Positions 36,111 through 47,639 are shown, numbered from the stretch's first letter. The stretch: 64,000 bases of DNA from Microbacterium sp. MAH-37 (GCF_009758255.1 NZ_WSEN01000007.1:430622-494621), one strand, 5' to 3'. Made by a program: numbers and translations. The notes: generated by a model from the letters alone, not told the origin.

Positions 36111-38048
36111 TCAGATGTCTGGTTCGAGGATATCGAGGTGCAGGCTCAGGCCGGCCTTCCCCCGTGCCCGCCGGTTGCGGGTGGCGTCGGTGACCACCGC
36201 GGCGCGGAGCGTCGTCGCAACCTCGGCGCCGGCGGCGTACCCGAAGCGCACCAGGGCGCGCACGCGCCCCTCGTCGCCGACGGGCACCGGTCCGAGCACG
36301 GCGTCGGCGGGCAGACCGAGTGCGCGCACCTGCTCCAGTGCGGGACGCATGACCGCCGGGAGGCCGTCGAGCTGCGCGACGCGGTACATCGGCGGCATCC
36401 GCAGCGGGGCGCGCGCCTCGAGCTCGGAACGCGCATAGCCGGCCTGGGTCCAGGTCGCCAGAGCCCTGGCGACCGGGCCGTCGACCCCGACGAGGTGCAC
36501 CGGCGCTCCGGGCGCCGCGAGGGCGGCGGCGTTCGACCACCAGCGCAGGCAGGACTCGCCGATCCGCAGCTCGGGCGCCTGCAGCATCCGCGAGCCATCC
36601 AGGAGCACGACGGCACGGTAGCCTCCGTCTGCGACCGGCTCGGCGCCGCGCGTCGCGATGACCAGCGCGGGCTTCGCCGGCACTCGCTCGACCGGATGCG
36701 TGCCGTCGGCGACGATGACCTGCACGCCGGGGAAAGCCCTGCCGAGCTCGTCGGCGGTGCGCTCGCTGCCGGACGAGGCCAGACGCACCTGCGTGGCCTC
36801 ACAGCTCGGGCATCGCCAGCCGTTCGCCGATCTGCCGCACCAGCCGCACACCGGCACCGCGCCCCGCCGACGGGCGCCGAGCGGGCCTCCGCAATGCGCA
36901 CAGCGCGCAGGGGCGCGGCACTGGCCGCACACCAGCGACGGAGCGAAGCCCGGGCGGGCGACCTGCACGAGGACCGGTCCCTCCGCTGCGGCCTCTCGCG
37001 CGGCGAGGAAGGCGCTGGACGGCATCCGCTGGACGCCCCGCTCGAGTTCCTGCGGTGGCGACAGCACCACGCGCGGAGAAGAGCGCCTCGCGGCGCGGAC
37101 GTCGGTCATCCAGCCGCCCTGCACGAGCCTCTCGACATCGGTGGTGCGCGTGTGCCCGGCGAACAGCAGGGCGCCGCCCTCCTGCTCCTGCCGCACCAGG
37201 GCCACGTCGCGGGCGTGCACGTACGGGGCGAGCGGCTCGGCGAGCAGCGGGTCGCCGTCGTCCCAGACGACGACCACGCCCGCCCGCACCGGGGCGTACA
37301 CCGCCGAGCGATTTCCGACCACGACGCACGGAGCATCGGCGAGGGTGCGCAGGAACGCACGGTACCGATCGGGATTCGTCTGCCGGGCGTCGTGCCGCAC
37401 CACGGCGTCGTCCGGCAGCAGCTCTGCGAGGGCGTCCAGCAGCCGATCCTCATCGCGCTTGTCCGGCACGACCAGGATCGCAGAGCGCCCCGATACGAGG
37501 ACCAGGGTCGCGACGGCGGCGAGCAGCCGCGCCGAATGCGGCAGAGCCCCCTCCATCTCGGCGATGGTCTCGACGGCCGCTCTGCCGCCGTCGGCAAGGA
37601 CCCCCTGGAGACCGTCGTACCTGGCGATCACCGACTCGGCCCGCTGAAGAGCCTCCGTCTCGACCGCCGGGGCCTCGACGTCGAAGGACCACGCCTTCTC
37701 GACGCGCACCTGCCGCTTCGGGATCGCCAGCCGCAGGATGTCGGATGCCGAGCCGGCCGCGCGATCGGCGGCGCGTCGCGCGAGTTGATGCAGTCGCTCG
37801 GGCAGCACGACGACCGGCGAGACGACGCTCTCCACCTCGGCGAGCGTGCGCGAGATGTCCTCCTCGACCCCGATCCCGACGATGTAGCCGTCCATCACGC
37901 GGCCGGCCGTGCGCAGCGGCACCTTCACCCGGACGCCGACCGGCACGTCGCCGAACTCGGCGGGCAGAGCGTAGTCGAACAGCCGGTCGAGCTGCGGCAG
38001 CGGTGAGTCGATCAGCACCCGCGCGATGCGCCGCGCCGCGGCCGACAT
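36111..38048 (-). CDS. priA: Primosomal protein N' (PriA), helicase motifs degenerate
   Basis: 645-residue replication-restart factor. The N-terminal DNA-binding domain (RVLIDSPLPQLDRLFDYALP, then VGVRVKVPL) and the eight-cysteine zinc module (CGQCRAPARCAHCGGPL and CGWCGRSANGWRCPSC, about 377-420) are intact. The Walker A GxTGSGKTE expected after the winged helix is absent, and the DEEH box is replaced by WDDGD. The protein therefore cannot be a normal ATP-driven helicase, as is known for actinobacterial PriA. The ATG shares one base with the metK stop. Confidence 0.92.
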   Translation of the reverse strand: MSAAARRIARVLIDSPLPQLDRLFDYALPAEFGDVPVGVRVKVPLRTAGRVMDGYIVGIGVEEDISRTLAEVESVVSPVVVLPERLHQLARRAADRAAGSASDILRLAIPKRQVRVEKAWSFDVEAPAVETEALQRAESVIARYDGLQGVLADGGRAAVETIAEMEGALPHSARLLAAVATLVLVSGRSAILVVPDKRDEDRLLDALAELLPDDAVVRHDARQTNPDRYRAFLRTLADAPCVVVGNRSAVYAPVRAGVVVVWDDGDPLLAEPLAPYVHARDVALVRQEQEGGALLFAGHTRTTDVERLVQGGWMTDVRAARRSSPRVVLSPPQELERGVQRMPSSAFLAAREAAAEGPVLVQVARPGFAPSLVCGQCRAPARCAHCGGPLGARRRGAVPVCGWCGRSANGWRCPSCEATQVRLASSGSERTADELGRAFPGVQVIVADGTHPVERVPAKPALVIATRGAEPVADGGYRAVVLLDGSRMLQAPELRIGESCLRWWSNAAALAAPGAPVHLVGVDGPVARALATWTQAGYARSELEARAPLRMPPMYRVAQLDGLPAVMRPALEQVRALGLPADAVLGPVPVGDEGRVRALVRFGYAAGAEVATTLRAAVVTDATRNRRARGKAGLSLHLDILEPDI

Positions 38049-39244
38049 CAGAGACCGGCGGCGCGCCGCAGGTCGTCTGCGCGGTCGGTGCGCTCCCAGG
38101 TGAAGTCCGGCAGCTCACGGCCGAAGTGCCCGTAGGCGGCGGTCTGCGCGTAGATCGGGCGCAGGAGGTCGAGCTCCTCGATGATCGCCTGCGGGCGCAG
38201 GTCGAACACCTCGGTGATGGCGCGGATGATCGCGTCGTCCGACACCCGGCCCGTGCCGAAGGTCTCGACGTACAGGCCGACGGGGTGAGCGACCCCGATC
38301 GCGTACGCGACCTGCACCTCGAGGCGGTCTGCGAGACCGGCCGCGACGGCGTTCTTCGCCACCCAGCGCATCGCGTACGCCGCAGAGCGGTCCACCTTGG
38401 ACGGGTCCTTGCCGCTGAAGGCGCCGCCGCCGTGGCGGGCCGCGCCGCCGTACGTGTCGATGATGATCTTGCGACCGGTGAGGCCGGCGTCACCCTTGGG
38501 GCCGCCGATGACGAACGGGCCGGCCGGGTTGATGTAGTACTTCAGGTCGGTCGCGAGGTCGAGGCCGGTCTGCGCCAGCACCGGGTCGATGACGTGCTCG
38601 CGGACCTGCGCCTTGAGCTCGTCCTGCGTGACGCCGGGCAGGTGCTGCGTGGAGAGCACCACCGCGTCGACGGTCTTCGGCGTGAAGCCCTCGTACCCGA
38701 GCGTGACCTGGGTCTTGCCGTCTGGACGCAGGAAGGGCAGCTCCCCGGAGCGACGGACCTCGGAGAGGCGCTCGGCGATGCGGTGCGCCGTCCACGCGGC
38801 CATCGGCATGAGCTGCGGCGTCTCGTTGGTGGCGAAGCCGAACATGATGCCCTGGTCGCCGGCACCGAGCGCGTCACGAGGGTCGACGGAGCCGCAGTCG
38901 CGGCTCTCCGCCGCCTGGTCGACGCCGTGCGCGATGTCGGTGGACTGCTCGCCCACCGAGACGCTCACGCCACAGGACGAGCCGTCGAAACCGGTGTCGC
39001 TCGAGGTGTAGCCGATGCCGTTGACCACGTCGCGGACGATGGTCGGGATGTCGACGTACCCCTCGGTGCGGATCTCGCCGGCCACGTGCACGAGGCCGGT
39101 CGTGACCAGGGTCTCCACGGCGACGCGCGAGTCGCGGTCGACGGCGAGCAGGCCGTCGAGGATGCTGTCCGAGATCTGATCGCAGATCTTGTCGGGGTGT
39201 CCTTCTGTGACGGACTCGGACGTGAACAGGCGCAGCGCGCTCAT
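38048..39244 (-). CDS. metK: S-adenosylmethionine synthase
   Basis: 398-residue enzyme making SAM from methionine and [22 protein letters not shown] (N-terminal ATP/metal site), [12 protein letters not shown] (signature 1) and [16 protein letters not shown] (phosphate loop signature 2) are intact. ATG at 39244. The 91-base gap to rpoZ contains an inverted repeat but no recognisable SAM riboswitch. In many actinobacteria coaBC (dfp) lies between rpoZ and metK; here it is missing. Confidence 0.97.
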   Translation of the reverse strand: MSALRLFTSESVTEGHPDKICDQISDSILDGLLAVDRDSRVAVETLVTTGLVHVAGEIRTEGYVDIPTIVRDVVNGIGYTSSDTGFDGSSCGVSVSVGEQSTDIAHGVDQAAESRDCGSVDPRDALGAGDQGIMFGFATNETPQLMPMAAWTAHRIAERLSEVRRSGELPFLRPDGKTQVTLGYEGFTPKTVDAVVLSTQHLPGVTQDELKAQVREHVIDPVLAQTGLDLATDLKYYINPAGPFVIGGPKGDAGLTGRKIIIDTYGGAARHGGGAFSGKDPSKVDRSAAYAMRWVAKNAVAAGLADRLEVQVAYAIGVAHPVGLYVETFGTGRVSDDAIIRAITEVFDLRPQAIIEELDLLRPIYAQTAAYGHFGRELPDFTWERTDRADDLRRAAGL

Positions 39245-39288
39245 CGGGGCTCCAACGGTTTCTCGGCGGTATCGGGCCAGTATGCAGG

Positions 39289-39325
39289 GAGCCGCCGACA
39301 CCCCACGACGGGATGACGGCGGCTC
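39289..39325 (-). terminator. Inverted repeat between rpoZ and metK
   Basis: GAGCCGCCG (39289-39297) and CGGCGGCTC (39317-39325) pair perfectly over a 19-base loop, ten bases after the rpoZ stop. It could terminate or attenuate transcription into metK, or cap the rpoZ mRNA 3' end. Confidence 0.45.
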
Positions 39326-39335
39326 ACCTGTCAGT

Positions 39336-39590
39336 TCACTCGGCGTGACGGATGCGGAGCTTGTCCTCGTTGATCTCGTGCAGCGCGATGGTGAGGGGCT
39401 TGTCCTCGACCGACGAATCGACCAGCGGGCCGACGTTGTCGAACAGGTTGCCCTCGTGCAGGTCGGAGTAGTAGTCGTTGATCTGGCGCGCGCGCTTGGA
39501 CGCGTAGATGACCAGCTCGTACTTGGAGTCGACACGATCCAGCAGATTGTCGATGGGGGGATCGATGATGCCCTGGTTGTTACCGGCCAC
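39336..39590 (-). CDS. rpoZ: DNA-directed RNA polymerase omega subunit
   Basis: 84-residue subunit that helps assemble beta' into RNA polymerase. [29 protein letters not shown] is the conserved omega core with the Lys-Arg-Ala-Arg-Gln-Ile motif. GTG at 39590 follows AGGAGG by seven bases. It is short, as in other actinobacteria, and sits in the conserved gmk-rpoZ order. Confidence 0.95.
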   Translation of the reverse strand: MAGNNQGIIDPPIDNLLDRVDSKYELVIYASKRARQINDYYSDLHEGNLFDNVGPLVDSSVEDKPLTIALHEINEDKLRIRHAE

Positions 39591-39654
39591 GGTGGGACCT
39601 CCTGATCGGGCGACGATGTCGAGGTGCTCGACGTGTCGCGAAGTTGGTGGGCGG

Positions 39655-39677
39655 GCGCGCCTCAGCGGTCAGCGCGC
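39655..39677 (-). terminator. Hairpin spanning the gmk stop codon
   Basis: GCGCGC (39655-39660) pairs with GCGCGC (39672-39677) around an 11-base loop that includes the gmk TGA stop (39669-39671). Candidate terminator or processing site between gmk and rpoZ. Confidence 0.4.
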
Positions 39678-40577
39678 GAATGCCGTAGTCAAGTCTACGA
39701 CCTCCTGCGCCGCCGTGGCGACGTCCTCGTTCACGACGAGGTAATCGAACTCGTTCTGGGCGGCGAGTTCGGCCTTAGCGGTGCGCAGCCGGCGAGCCCG
39801 TTCCTCGGCGTCCTCGGTGCCGCGGCCGACGAGCCGGTTCACCAGCTCGTCCCAGGACGGCGGCAGCAGGAACACCAGCGTCGCGGACGGCTCGGCGGCG
39901 CGCACCTGACGTGCGCCCTGCAGGTCGATCTCCAGCAGCACGGTGCGCCCCTCGGCCAGCGCGGCGTCCACCGGTCCGCGCGGTGTGCCGTACCGGTACC
40001 TGTTGTGCACCGTGGCGTGCTCGAGCAGTTCGCCCTGGGCGATGAGCCGGTCGAACTCGGCATCGTCGACGAAGAAGTAGTGCACGCCGTCGATCTCACC
40101 CGGACGCGGCGACCGCGTGGTCGCCGACACGGAGAGATGGATCTGCGGGTGGTGCGCGCGGATGTGCGCGGCGACGGTGCCCTTGCCGACCGCGGTCGGC
40201 CCTGCGAGAACCAGCAGCCGGCTGCGACCTGCACGCGGGACATGCACAGGGAAACGGCTGTCGAGCCAGTTCCCGAGATCGGCCACCTGACGGACGCCGA
40301 GTCCGCCGAGACGCTTGACCGGTGCGATGTGCAGATCCCTCAGGATCTGGTCGCGCTTGCCCGCGCCGATGGCGGGCAGGGCGGTGAGGAAGTCCGTGAT
40401 GCGCAGCGAGCCGGCGACGGATGTCGCATCGTCGAGCGCGCGGCGCAGCACCTCCTGCGGTGCCACGACGCGCATGGCGAGATCGCGCTTCAGGGAAGCA
40501 CGTGCTCGGCGTCGCTCGACCGCGCGGCGGGCGGCCGCACTCCGATCGACCTCGGGCATCGAACGGGTTTCAGGCAC
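39669..40577 (-). CDS. gmk: mIHF-guanylate kinase fusion
   Basis: 302-residue two-domain protein. Residues about 7-110 match the actinobacterial integration host factor mIHF: a basic RRRARASLK helix, then [20 protein letters not shown] and the signature [14 protein letters not shown]. Residues about 118-302 are guanylate kinase (GMP to GDP) with P-loop [10 protein letters not shown] and [17 protein letters not shown]. In mycobacteria mihF and gmk are separate neighbours. The GTG at 40577 was chosen because AGGAGG lies six bases upstream inside pyrF; the ATG at 40559 has no Shine-Dalgarno. It overlaps the pyrF stop by eight bases. Confidence 0.9.
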   Translation of the reverse strand: MPETRSMPEVDRSAAARRAVERRRARASLKRDLAMRVVAPQEVLRRALDDATSVAGSLRITDFLTALPAIGAGKRDQILRDLHIAPVKRLGGLGVRQVADLGNWLDSRFPVHVPRAGRSRLLVLAGPTAVGKGTVAAHIRAHHPQIHLSVSATTRSPRPGEIDGVHYFFVDDAEFDRLIAQGELLEHATVHNRYRYGTPRGPVDAALAEGRTVLLEIDLQGARQVRAAEPSATLVFLLPPSWDELVNRLVGRGTEDAEERARRLRTAKAELAAQNEFDYLVVNEDVATAAQEVVDLTTAFAR

Positions 40578-41406
40578 CCAGCACCTCCTGGTAGCGTCGC
40601 GCGGTCTCCTCCATTCTGACAGCGATTCCATCGGGTCCTGCACTCAGGATGCTGCGGCTCTCGCTCGCGAGCACGTTGCGGGCGATCGCGCCGAAACGGG
40701 CCCCGAGATCCTCGGGCGTGGCGCCCTGCGCACCGAAGCCCGGTGCGAGCACCGGGACTGTGCGCAACAGATCGTCGTCGAGGCCGAAGGCGGCCCGGTC
40801 GACGGTCGCCCCGATCACCAGCCCGATCGCCCCGAGGGCATCCCCCGCATCGCCGGCAGTGGCCTGGCGCGCGACCATCGCGGCGACGTGGGTGCCGTCC
40901 CCGGTGGTCGCGGACTGCACCGCCGCTGCCTCGGGGTTGCTGGTCGCCGCGAGGACGAAGACGCCCTTGCCTGCGGACCTGGCCCGGGCGAGCACGGCGT
41001 CCAGGGCGCCCACTCCCAGGTAGGGGCTCAGCGTCACGGCATCCGCCTCCAGGGGCGAGCCCGGCTCGAGCCAGGCGTCCGCATAGCCCTCGTTCGTCGA
41101 GCCGATGTCCCCGCGCTTCGCGTCGGCGAGCACGAGCAGCCCCGCGGCCCTTGCCGCGGCGAGCACGTCCTCGAGGGCGGCGAAGCCGCGCGAGCCGAAA
41201 CGCTCGAAGAACGACACCTGAGGCTTCAGCACGCCGACGCGGCCGGCGGCGGCATCCACCACCCGCAGGCCGAACTCGCGCACGCCGGCGGCGTCCTGCC
41301 CGAGCCCCCACGCGTCGAGGAGCGACGCGTGGGGGTCGATGCCGACGCAGAGCGGGCCGCGCTCGTCGAGCGCTGTCCGCAGCCGCGAGCCGAAGGACTC
41401 GGTCAT
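40570..41406 (-). CDS. pyrF: Orotidine 5'-phosphate decarboxylase, type 2
   Basis: 278-residue final enzyme of UMP synthesis. [28 protein letters not shown] and the catalytic [11 protein letters not shown] (Lys and Asp of the K-x-x-D pair) identify the longer type 2 subfamily common in actinobacteria. The ATG overlaps the carB stop by four bases, and its 3' end contains the Shine-Dalgarno for the gmk fusion. Confidence 0.96.
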   Translation of the reverse strand: MTESFGSRLRTALDERGPLCVGIDPHASLLDAWGLGQDAAGVREFGLRVVDAAAGRVGVLKPQVSFFERFGSRGFAALEDVLAAARAAGLLVLADAKRGDIGSTNEGYADAWLEPGSPLEADAVTLSPYLGVGALDAVLARARSAGKGVFVLAATSNPEAAAVQSATTGDGTHVAAMVARQATAGDAGDALGAIGLVIGATVDRAAFGLDDDLLRTVPVLAPGFGAQGATPEDLGARFGAIARNVLASESRSILSAGPDGIAVRMEETARRYQEVLGA

Positions 41407-44400
41407 GCCGACGCCTTCCGGTCGAGCGCGTACTCCTGCAGGCTGCGCACCTCGAATCCGTCACCGGTCGCGTCCATGCCGCTGACCGCGGCGCCGAGCG
41501 TCGCGATGGTGGTGAACAGCGCCTTGTCCGCGGCCACCGCAGCCGCGCGGATCTCGTAACCGTCGGCGCGCGCCGCTCCCCCGTCCGGGACGTTCACGAC
41601 GATGTCCACCGCGCCCTCGTTGATCAGGTCGACGATGTTCGTCGCGCCCGACCCCTGCGACTCGCCGAACTTCTGCACGACGTCGACCGGGATGCCGTTG
41701 CGCGAGAGGATCTCGCCGGTGCCCTCGGTCGCGAGGATGCGGAAGCCGAGCTGGCTGAGCCTGTGCGCCGGCAGGATCACCGCGCGCTTGTCGGAGTCGG
41801 CGACCGAGATGAACACGGTGCCCGAGGTCGGCGTGCCGCCGTAGGCCGCGGCCTGGCTCTTCGCGAACGCGGTCGGGAAGTCCTTGTCGATGCCCATGAC
41901 CTCGCCGGTCGAGCGCATCTCCGGACCGAGCACGGAGTCGACCGTGCGGCCCTCCTTGGTGCGGAAGCGCTTGAACGGCAGCACCGCCTCCTTGACGGCG
42001 ACCGGTGCGTCCAGCGGGATGCGGGAGCCGTCCTGCTCGGGCAGCAGACCCTCGCCCTTCAGCTCCGCGATCGTGGCGCCGGCCATGATGCGGCTTGCAG
42101 CCTTGGCCAGCGGGATGCCCAGCGCCTTCGACACGAACGGCACCGTGCGGCTGGCGCGCGGGTTCGCCTCGATCACGTAGAGCACGCCGGCACTGACGGC
42201 GAACTGCACGTTCAGCAGGCCGCGGACGCCCACGCCCTCCGCGATCGCCAGGGTCGCGGTGCGCACCCGGTCGATCTCGGTGCGACCGAGCGAGATCGGC
42301 GGCAGGGTGCAGCTGGAGTCGCCGGAGTGGATACCGGCCTCCTCGAGGTGCTCCATGACACCGCCGATGAACAGCTCTGTGCCGTCGTAGAGCGCGTCCA
42401 CGTCGAGCTCGATCGCGTCGTCGAGGAAGCGGTCCACGAGCAGCGGCTTGCCCTCCTCGATGACGACCTCGCCGGCGGTGCGCGCGAAGTAGTCGTGCAG
42501 ACCCTCGGTGCTGTAGACGATCTCCATGCCGCGACCGCCGAGCACGAAGCTCGGGCGCACCAGCACCGGGTAGCCGATCTCCTCGGCGATCCGCACGGCG
42601 CCCTCGGCGTCGATCGCGGTGCCGTTGCGCGGCGCCACGAGACCGGCGCGGTCCAGCAGCTGCGAGAACAGCTCACGCTCCTCGGCCAGGTCGATCGCCT
42701 CGGGGCTGGTGCCGAGCACGGTGTAGCCGGCGGCCTCGATCCCCTTCGCCAGACCCAGCGGCGTCTGACCGCCGAGCTGGCAGACCACGCCGAGGATGGT
42801 GCCGCTCGCCGCCTCGGCGTCCAGCACCTCCAGCACGTCCTCGAGCGTCAGCGGCTCGAAGTACAGCCGGTCGGAGGTGTCGTAGTCGGTCGACACGGTC
42901 TCGGGGTTGCAGTTGACCATGACGGTCTCGTACCCGGCATCCGACAGCGCGAACGACGCGTGCACGCAGGAGTAGTCGAACTCGACGCCCTGGCCGATGC
43001 GGTTCGGGCCGGAGCCGATGATGACGATCTTGGTGCGCTCCGACGGGGCGACCTCGGACTCGAAGTCGTAGCTCGAGTAGTGGTACGGCGTCAGCGCAGG
43101 GAACTCGCCCGCACACGTGTCGACCGTCTTGTACACCGGCCGGACGCCGAGACCGTGACGGATGCCGCGCACCTCCTGCTCGGAGATGCCGCGCAGCTCA
43201 GCCAGCTGGGCGTCCGAGAAGCCGTGCTCCTTGGCGTACCGGATGGTGTCGGCGTCGAACTCGCTCGCGGTGCGGACGGCCTCGGCGACCTCGTTGATGA
43301 GCACGATCTGGTCGAGGAACCACGGATCGATCGCCGTGGCGTCGAACGCCTGCTCGATCGTCGCGCCCTTGCGCAGCGCCTGCTGCAGCACGACGATGCG
43401 GCCGTCGGTCGGGGTCTTCGAGATCTCCAGCAGCTCCTCGACGCTGCGCGCCTCGGCGCCCCAGTGGAAGCTCGAGCCGCGCTTCTCGAGCGAACGGAGC
43501 GACTTCTGCAGGGCGGTCGTGAAGTTGCGGCCGATCGCCATCGCCTCGCCCACCGACTTCATGGTGGTGGTGAGGGTGGCGTCGGCGGCCGGGAACTTCT
43601 CGAACGCGAAGCGAGGGACCTTCACCACGATGTAGTCGAGCGTGGGCTCGAAGCTCGCCGGAGTCACGCCGGTGATGTCGTTGGGGACCTCGTCCAGACG
43701 GTAACCGAGGGCGAGCTTGGCGGCCAGCTTCGCGATCGGGAATCCGGTGGCCTTCGACGCAAGCGCCGAGGACCGCGACACGCGCGGGTTCATCTCGATG
43801 ACGATGATGCGCCCGTTGGTCGGGTCGACCGCGAACTGGATGTTGCAGCCGCCGGTGTCGACGCCCACGGCGCGGATGATGTCGATCGAGATGTCGCGCA
43901 GCTTCTGGTACTCGCGGTCGGTGAGGGTGAGTGCCGGGGCGACCGTGATCGAGTCGCCGGTGTGCACGCCGACCGGGTCGACGTTCTCGATCGAGCAGAC
44001 CACGACCGTGTTGTCGGCCGTGTCGCGCATGAGCTCGAGCTCGTACTCCTTCCAGCCGAGGATCGACTCCTCCAGGAGCACCTCGTTGGTGGGCGAGTCG
44101 TGCAGGCCGGCACCGCCGATGCGGCGCAGGTCCTCCTCGTCGTAGGCGAAGCCAGAGCCCAGTCCGCCCATGGTGAAGCTGGGGCGGACGACGAGCGGGT
44201 AGCCGAGCTGCTCGGCACCGGCCAGGAGCTCGTCCATCGTGTGGCAGATGACCGACTTGGCGACATCCGCTCCCGCGTCGAGGACGAGCTGCTTGAAGAT
44301 CTGGCGGTCCTCGCCCTTGCGGATGGCGTCCACCTTGGCGCCGATGAGCTCGACGTCGTACTTCTCGAGGATGCCGCGCTCGTGCAGCGCCATGGCGGCG

Positions 44401-44690
44401 TTCAGAGCCGTCTGGCCGCCGAGCGTCGGCAGGATGGCGTCTGGCTTCTCCTTGGCGATGATCGTCTCGATGACCTCGGGGGTGATCGGCTCGATGTAGG
44501 TCGCGTCGGCGAAGTCCGGGTCGGTCATGATCGTGGCCGGGTTCGAGTTGACGAGGATGACGCGGACGCCCTCCTCGCGCAGCACCCGGCAGGCCTGCGT
44601 CCCCGAGTAGTCGAACTCGACGGCCTGGCCGATGACGATCGGACCGGAGCCGATGACCAGGACGCTGTTGATGTCGTCGCGCTTGGGCAT
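41403..44690 (-). CDS. carB: Carbamoyl-phosphate synthase large chain
   Basis: 1095-residue subunit with two homologous ATP-grasp halves. The first (about 1-400) makes carboxyphosphate and the second (about 550-940) phosphorylates carbamate. [19 protein letters not shown] and [19 protein letters not shown] are the two entry motifs, and MGGLGSGFA and [10 protein letters not shown] lie in the ATP-grasp sites. The C-terminal MGS-like domain binds allosteric effectors. The ATG shares one base with the carA stop (TAATG). Confidence 0.97.
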   Translation of the reverse strand: MPKRDDINSVLVIGSGPIVIGQAVEFDYSGTQACRVLREEGVRVILVNSNPATIMTDPDFADATYIEPITPEVIETIIAKEKPDAILPTLGGQTALNAAMALHERGILEKYDVELIGAKVDAIRKGEDRQIFKQLVLDAGADVAKSVICHTMDELLAGAEQLGYPLVVRPSFTMGGLGSGFAYDEEDLRRIGGAGLHDSPTNEVLLEESILGWKEYELELMRDTADNTVVVCSIENVDPVGVHTGDSITVAPALTLTDREYQKLRDISIDIIRAVGVDTGGCNIQFAVDPTNGRIIVIEMNPRVSRSSALASKATGFPIAKLAAKLALGYRLDEVPNDITGVTPASFEPTLDYIVVKVPRFAFEKFPAADATLTTTMKSVGEAMAIGRNFTTALQKSLRSLEKRGSSFHWGAEARSVEELLEISKTPTDGRIVVLQQALRKGATIEQAFDATAIDPWFLDQIVLINEVAEAVRTASEFDADTIRYAKEHGFSDAQLAELRGISEQEVRGIRHGLGVRPVYKTVDTCAGEFPALTPYHYSSYDFESEVAPSERTKIVIIGSGPNRIGQGVEFDYSCVHASFALSDAGYETVMVNCNPETVSTDYDTSDRLYFEPLTLEDVLEVLDAEAASGTILGVVCQLGGQTPLGLAKGIEAAGYTVLGTSPEAIDLAEERELFSQLLDRAGLVAPRNGTAIDAEGAVRIAEEIGYPVLVRPSFVLGGRGMEIVYSTEGLHDYFARTAGEVVIEEGKPLLVDRFLDDAIELDVDALYDGTELFIGGVMEHLEEAGIHSGDSSCTLPPISLGRTEIDRVRTATLAIAEGVGVRGLLNVQFAVSAGVLYVIEANPRASRTVPFVSKALGIPLAKAASRIMAGATIAELKGEGLLPEQDGSRIPLDAPVAVKEAVLPFKRFRTKEGRTVDSVLGPEMRSTGEVMGIDKDFPTAFAKSQAAAYGGTPTSGTVFISVADSDKRAVILPAHRLSQLGFRILATEGTGEILSRNGIPVDVVQKFGESQGSGATNIVDLINEGAVDIVVNVPDGGAARADGYEIRAAAVAADKALFTTIATLGAAVSGMDATGDGFEVRSLQEYALDRKASA

Positions 44691-45838
44691 TACTTTGCGC
44701 CTTCCTGCATGGTCGCGACGACGAGGTCACGGAAGCGGTCGAAGAGGTAGTTTGCGTCGTGCGGGCCGGCCGCCGCCTCGGGGTGGTACTGCACCGAGAA
44801 CGCGGGGATGTCGAGGGCCTTCAGCCCCTCGACCACCTGGTCGTTCAGGCCGATGTGGCTGACCTCGACCTGGCCGTAGCCGTTCGGGCTGTCGAAGGAG
44901 CCCTCCAGGGGCGCCTCCACCGCGAAGCCGTGGTTGTGCGCGGTGATCTCGACGCGGCCGGTGGTCTTGTCGAGCACCGGCTGGTTGATGCCGCGGTGCC
45001 CGAAGGTGAGCTTGTAGGTGCCGAGGCCGAGCGCGCGGCCGAACAGCTGGTTGCCGAAGCAGATGCCGAAGTAGGGCAGCCTGGCGTCGAGCACCTCGCG
45101 CAGCACGGCCACCTGGCCATCGGATGCTGCGGGGTCGCCGGGGCCGTTCGAGTAGAACACGGCGACCGGGTCGATCGCCATGATGTCCGCGAAGGTCGAG
45201 GACTGCGGCAGCACGTGCACCTCGAACCCGCGCGCGGCGAGGTTGTCGAGCGTGGCCTGCTTGACGCCGAGGTCGAGCACGGCGAGGTTGCCGATCTTCT
45301 CACCGACGGCGGGCGTGACCTCCGCGACGGCCACAGAGACCTCCGCGGAGAGGTTCTGGCCCGCCATCTGCGGGGCCTCGCGGACGATGCGCAGCTGCTC
45401 CTCGGCATCCAGGCTCGCGGCCTCGCCGGAGAAGACGCCGCCTCGCATGGATCCGGCCGAGCGGATGTGTCGGGTGATCGCGCGGGTGTCGACGCCGCTG
45501 ATGCCGACGATGCCGTCGCGGACGAGGATGTCGTCGAGCGACGCGTTGGCGCGCCAGTTCGACACCACTCGTGAGGGGTCGCGCACGATGTAGCCGGCCA
45601 CCCAGATGCGACGCGACTCGGGGTCCTCGTCGTTCATGCCGGTGTTGCCGATGTGCGGGGCGGTCTGCAGCACGATCTGGCCCGCGTACGACGGGTCGGT
45701 GAGCGTCTCCTGGTATCCGGACATGCCGGTGGCGAAGACGACCTCGCCGAGGGTGGTGCCGCGGGCGCCGTAGGCGCGTCCTGGGAATCGGGAGCCGTCC
45801 TCCAGGACGAGGACGGCGGGGTCGGTGTTCAGAGTCAC
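44690..45838 (-). CDS. carA: Carbamoyl-phosphate synthase small chain
   Basis: 382-residue glutaminase subunit feeding ammonia to CarB. The N-terminal CPSase domain opens [20 protein letters not shown]. The class I amidotransferase domain (about 190-375) has the nucleophile Cys in [13 protein letters not shown] and His/Glu in [15 protein letters not shown] at 45838 overlaps the stop of the upstream membrane protein gene (GTGA), which rejects a slightly longer start. Confidence 0.97.
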   Translation of the reverse strand: MTLNTDPAVLVLEDGSRFPGRAYGARGTTLGEVVFATGMSGYQETLTDPSYAGQIVLQTAPHIGNTGMNDEDPESRRIWVAGYIVRDPSRVVSNWRANASLDDILVRDGIVGISGVDTRAITRHIRSAGSMRGGVFSGEAASLDAEEQLRIVREAPQMAGQNLSAEVSVAVAEVTPAVGEKIGNLAVLDLGVKQATLDNLAARGFEVHVLPQSSTFADIMAIDPVAVFYSNGPGDPAASDGQVAVLREVLDARLPYFGICFGNQLFGRALGLGTYKLTFGHRGINQPVLDKTTGRVEITAHNHGFAVEAPLEGSFDSPNGYGQVEVSHIGLNDQVVEGLKALDIPAFSVQYHPEAAAGPHDANYLFDRFRDLVVATMQEGAK

Positions 45839-46341
45839 GAGGTTGCTCCTGTCTCCGGTGCGGCGCACAGGCGCTGCAGCGCGGTGAGGACGTGCTGCGG
45901 GCCGCCGTTCGCGACGCGCAGGAAGGAATCGAGAAGGATGCCGGAGGACTCGCGCCAGACGATGCGCACCAGTCCGTTCGGCTCCACCACGCGGTCGATG
46001 GCGACCGTGGCGAGATCGGCGGCGACGAGCCGCTCCGAGGCGAGGAACACCGTGGGCGATCCGTCCAGGCTGAGTGCGGCACCGCGGTCGGTGAGCACCA
46101 GCTCGCCGCGGGCGCGGTACTCCAGCGGCTTGACCGCGACCCGCTCGAGGGGCTCGTCGTGCCGCGTGGTGGCGACGTACAGCACCTCGACGCGCTCCGT
46201 GACCTCGGCGTGCTCAGGCACGCCGAGGGGTGCGCTGATGCCGGAGTCGCGTCGCAGTCGCGCGCGCCAGGCGAACAGGATCGCGGCGATGATGACCACC
46301 GCGAGTGCGATCGTCAGCAGGACGGCGAGGTCACGTGTCAC
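45835..46341 (-). CDS. Membrane-anchored PH-like domain protein in the pyr operon
   Basis: 168 residues: one N-terminal transmembrane helix (about 5-25, [21 protein letters not shown]), a short basic linker and a beta-rich domain (about 45-165) resembling the bacterial PH-like export/associated protein found between pyrC and carA in many actinobacteria. Function unknown. It is embedded in the operon by four-base overlaps on both sides, so it is made in step with pyrimidine enzymes. Confidence 0.7.
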   Translation of the reverse strand: MTRDLAVLLTIALAVVIIAAILFAWRARLRRDSGISAPLGVPEHAEVTERVEVLYVATTRHDEPLERVAVKPLEYRARGELVLTDRGAALSLDGSPTVFLASERLVAADLATVAIDRVVEPNGLVRIVWRESSGILLDSFLRVANGGPQHVLTALQRLCAAPETGATS

Positions 46342-47639
46342 TCGCCCAGCCCTTCCACGAGGGTGCCGTCGGCCACGGTGACGCGGCCGCCGTGGATCGT
46401 CCAGTGCACCTGACCGGGAAGGTCGCGGCCGAGGTACGGCGAGTTGCGGCTGCGGCCGTGCAGGTCCGCTTCAGTGAAGACGCCTGCGACCCGAGGGTCG
46501 TACAGCGTGACATGTGCGGGGGCGCCGACCTCGAGCGATCCGAAGCCCTCCAGCCGGCCGATCGCCGCGGGTGCCGTGCTCATGACGCGCGCGACATCCG
46601 GCCAGCCGAGCAGACCGGTCTCCACCATCGACTGGTGCACGACGCGCAGCGCGCTCTCCAGGCCGACCATGCCGTTCGCCGCGGCCTGCCACTCGCATGC
46701 CTTGTTCTCGGAAGGATGCGGGGCGTGGTCGGTGGCGACGATGTCGATCGTGCCGTCTGCGAGGCCTTCGCGCACGGCCAGGACGTCCTCCTCGCGGCGC
46801 AGCGGCGGGTTGACCTTGTACCTCGCGTCGTAGCCGCGCACCAGCTCGTCGGTCAGCAGCAGGTGATGAGGCGTGACCTCGGCGGTCACGGCGACGCCGC
46901 GCTTCTTCGCCCACCGGATCAGGTCCACGGATCCCGCGGTCGACAGGTGGCAGACATGCAGGCGGGACCCGACGTGCTCGGCCAGCAGGACGTCGCGGGC
47001 GATGATCGATTCCTCGGCGACCGCCGGCCATCCGGCCAGACCCAGCTCGGCGGAGACGGTGCCCTCGTTCATCTGGGCGCCCTCGGTGAGCCGTGGGTCC
47101 TGGGCGTGCTGTGCGATGACGCCGTCGAAGGACTTCACGTACTCCAGCGCTCGGCGCATGATCAGCGGGTCCCAGACGCAGAAGCCGTCGTCGCTGAAGA
47201 CGCGGACCTTCGCGCGGGAGGAGGCCATGGCGCCGAGCTCGGCGAGCCGCTCGCCCTTCTGGCCGACCGTGACGGCGCCGATCGGCTGCACGGTGGCGTA
47301 ACCTGCCGCCTCCCCGAGGGCGAGCTCCTGCTCGACCACGCCGGCGGTGTCGGCGACCGGGGAGGTGTTCGGCATCGCGAACACCGCGGTGAAGCCACCG
47401 GCCGCCGCGGCGCGGGTGCCGGTGAGCACGGTCTCGGAGGCCTCGAAGCCCGGCTCGCGCAGATGCGTGTGCAGGTCGACGAGCCCGGGCAGGGCGATGA
47501 GGCCGGCCGCGTCGACGACGCGAGCCCCTGCACGGCTCAGGCCACTGCCGATCTCGGCGATGCGACCGTCCTCGATCACGATGTCCGCGGCATCCGCACC
47601 GTTCAGTGCAGCACCGGTGATGACGATGGTCTCGCTCAC
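46338..47639 (-). CDS. pyrC: Dihydroorotase
   Basis: 433-residue class I dihydroorotase of the amidohydrolase fold, cyclising carbamoyl aspartate. The zinc site HTH is in [14 protein letters not shown], further histidines in [10 protein letters not shown] and [11 protein letters not shown], and the catalytic Asp in IVATDHAPH. The GTG at 47639 overlaps the pyrB stop (GTGA); a much longer in-frame extension through pyrB is rejected. Confidence 0.96.
   Translation of the reverse strand: MSETIVITGAALNGADAADIVIEDGRIAEIGSGLSRAGARVVDAAGLIALPGLVDLHTHLREPGFEASETVLTGTRAAAAGGFTAVFAMPNTSPVADTAGVVEQELALGEAAGYATVQPIGAVTVGQKGERLAELGAMASSRAKVRVFSDDGFCVWDPLIMRRALEYVKSFDGVIAQHAQDPRLTEGAQMNEGTVSAELGLAGWPAVAEESIIARDVLLAEHVGSRLHVCHLSTAGSVDLIRWAKKRGVAVTAEVTPHHLLLTDELVRGYDARYKVNPPLRREEDVLAVREGLADGTIDIVATDHAPHPSENKACEWQAAANGMVGLESALRVVHQSMVETGLLGWPDVARVMSTAPAAIGRLEGFGSLEVGAPAHVTLYDPRVAGVFTEADLHGRSRNSPYLGRDLPGQVHWTIHGGRVTVADGTLVEGLGE

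Noticed and set aside
39245..39335. SAM riboswitch upstream of metK
   Set aside because: Only a simple inverted repeat is present; none of the conserved SAM-I, SAM-II or SAM-IV core elements could be found by eye.
40743..44750. Long plus-strand open frame opposite pyrF and carB
   Set aside because: Arg/Ala/Pro-rich shadow translation of carB with no domain; the minus-strand genes are unambiguous.
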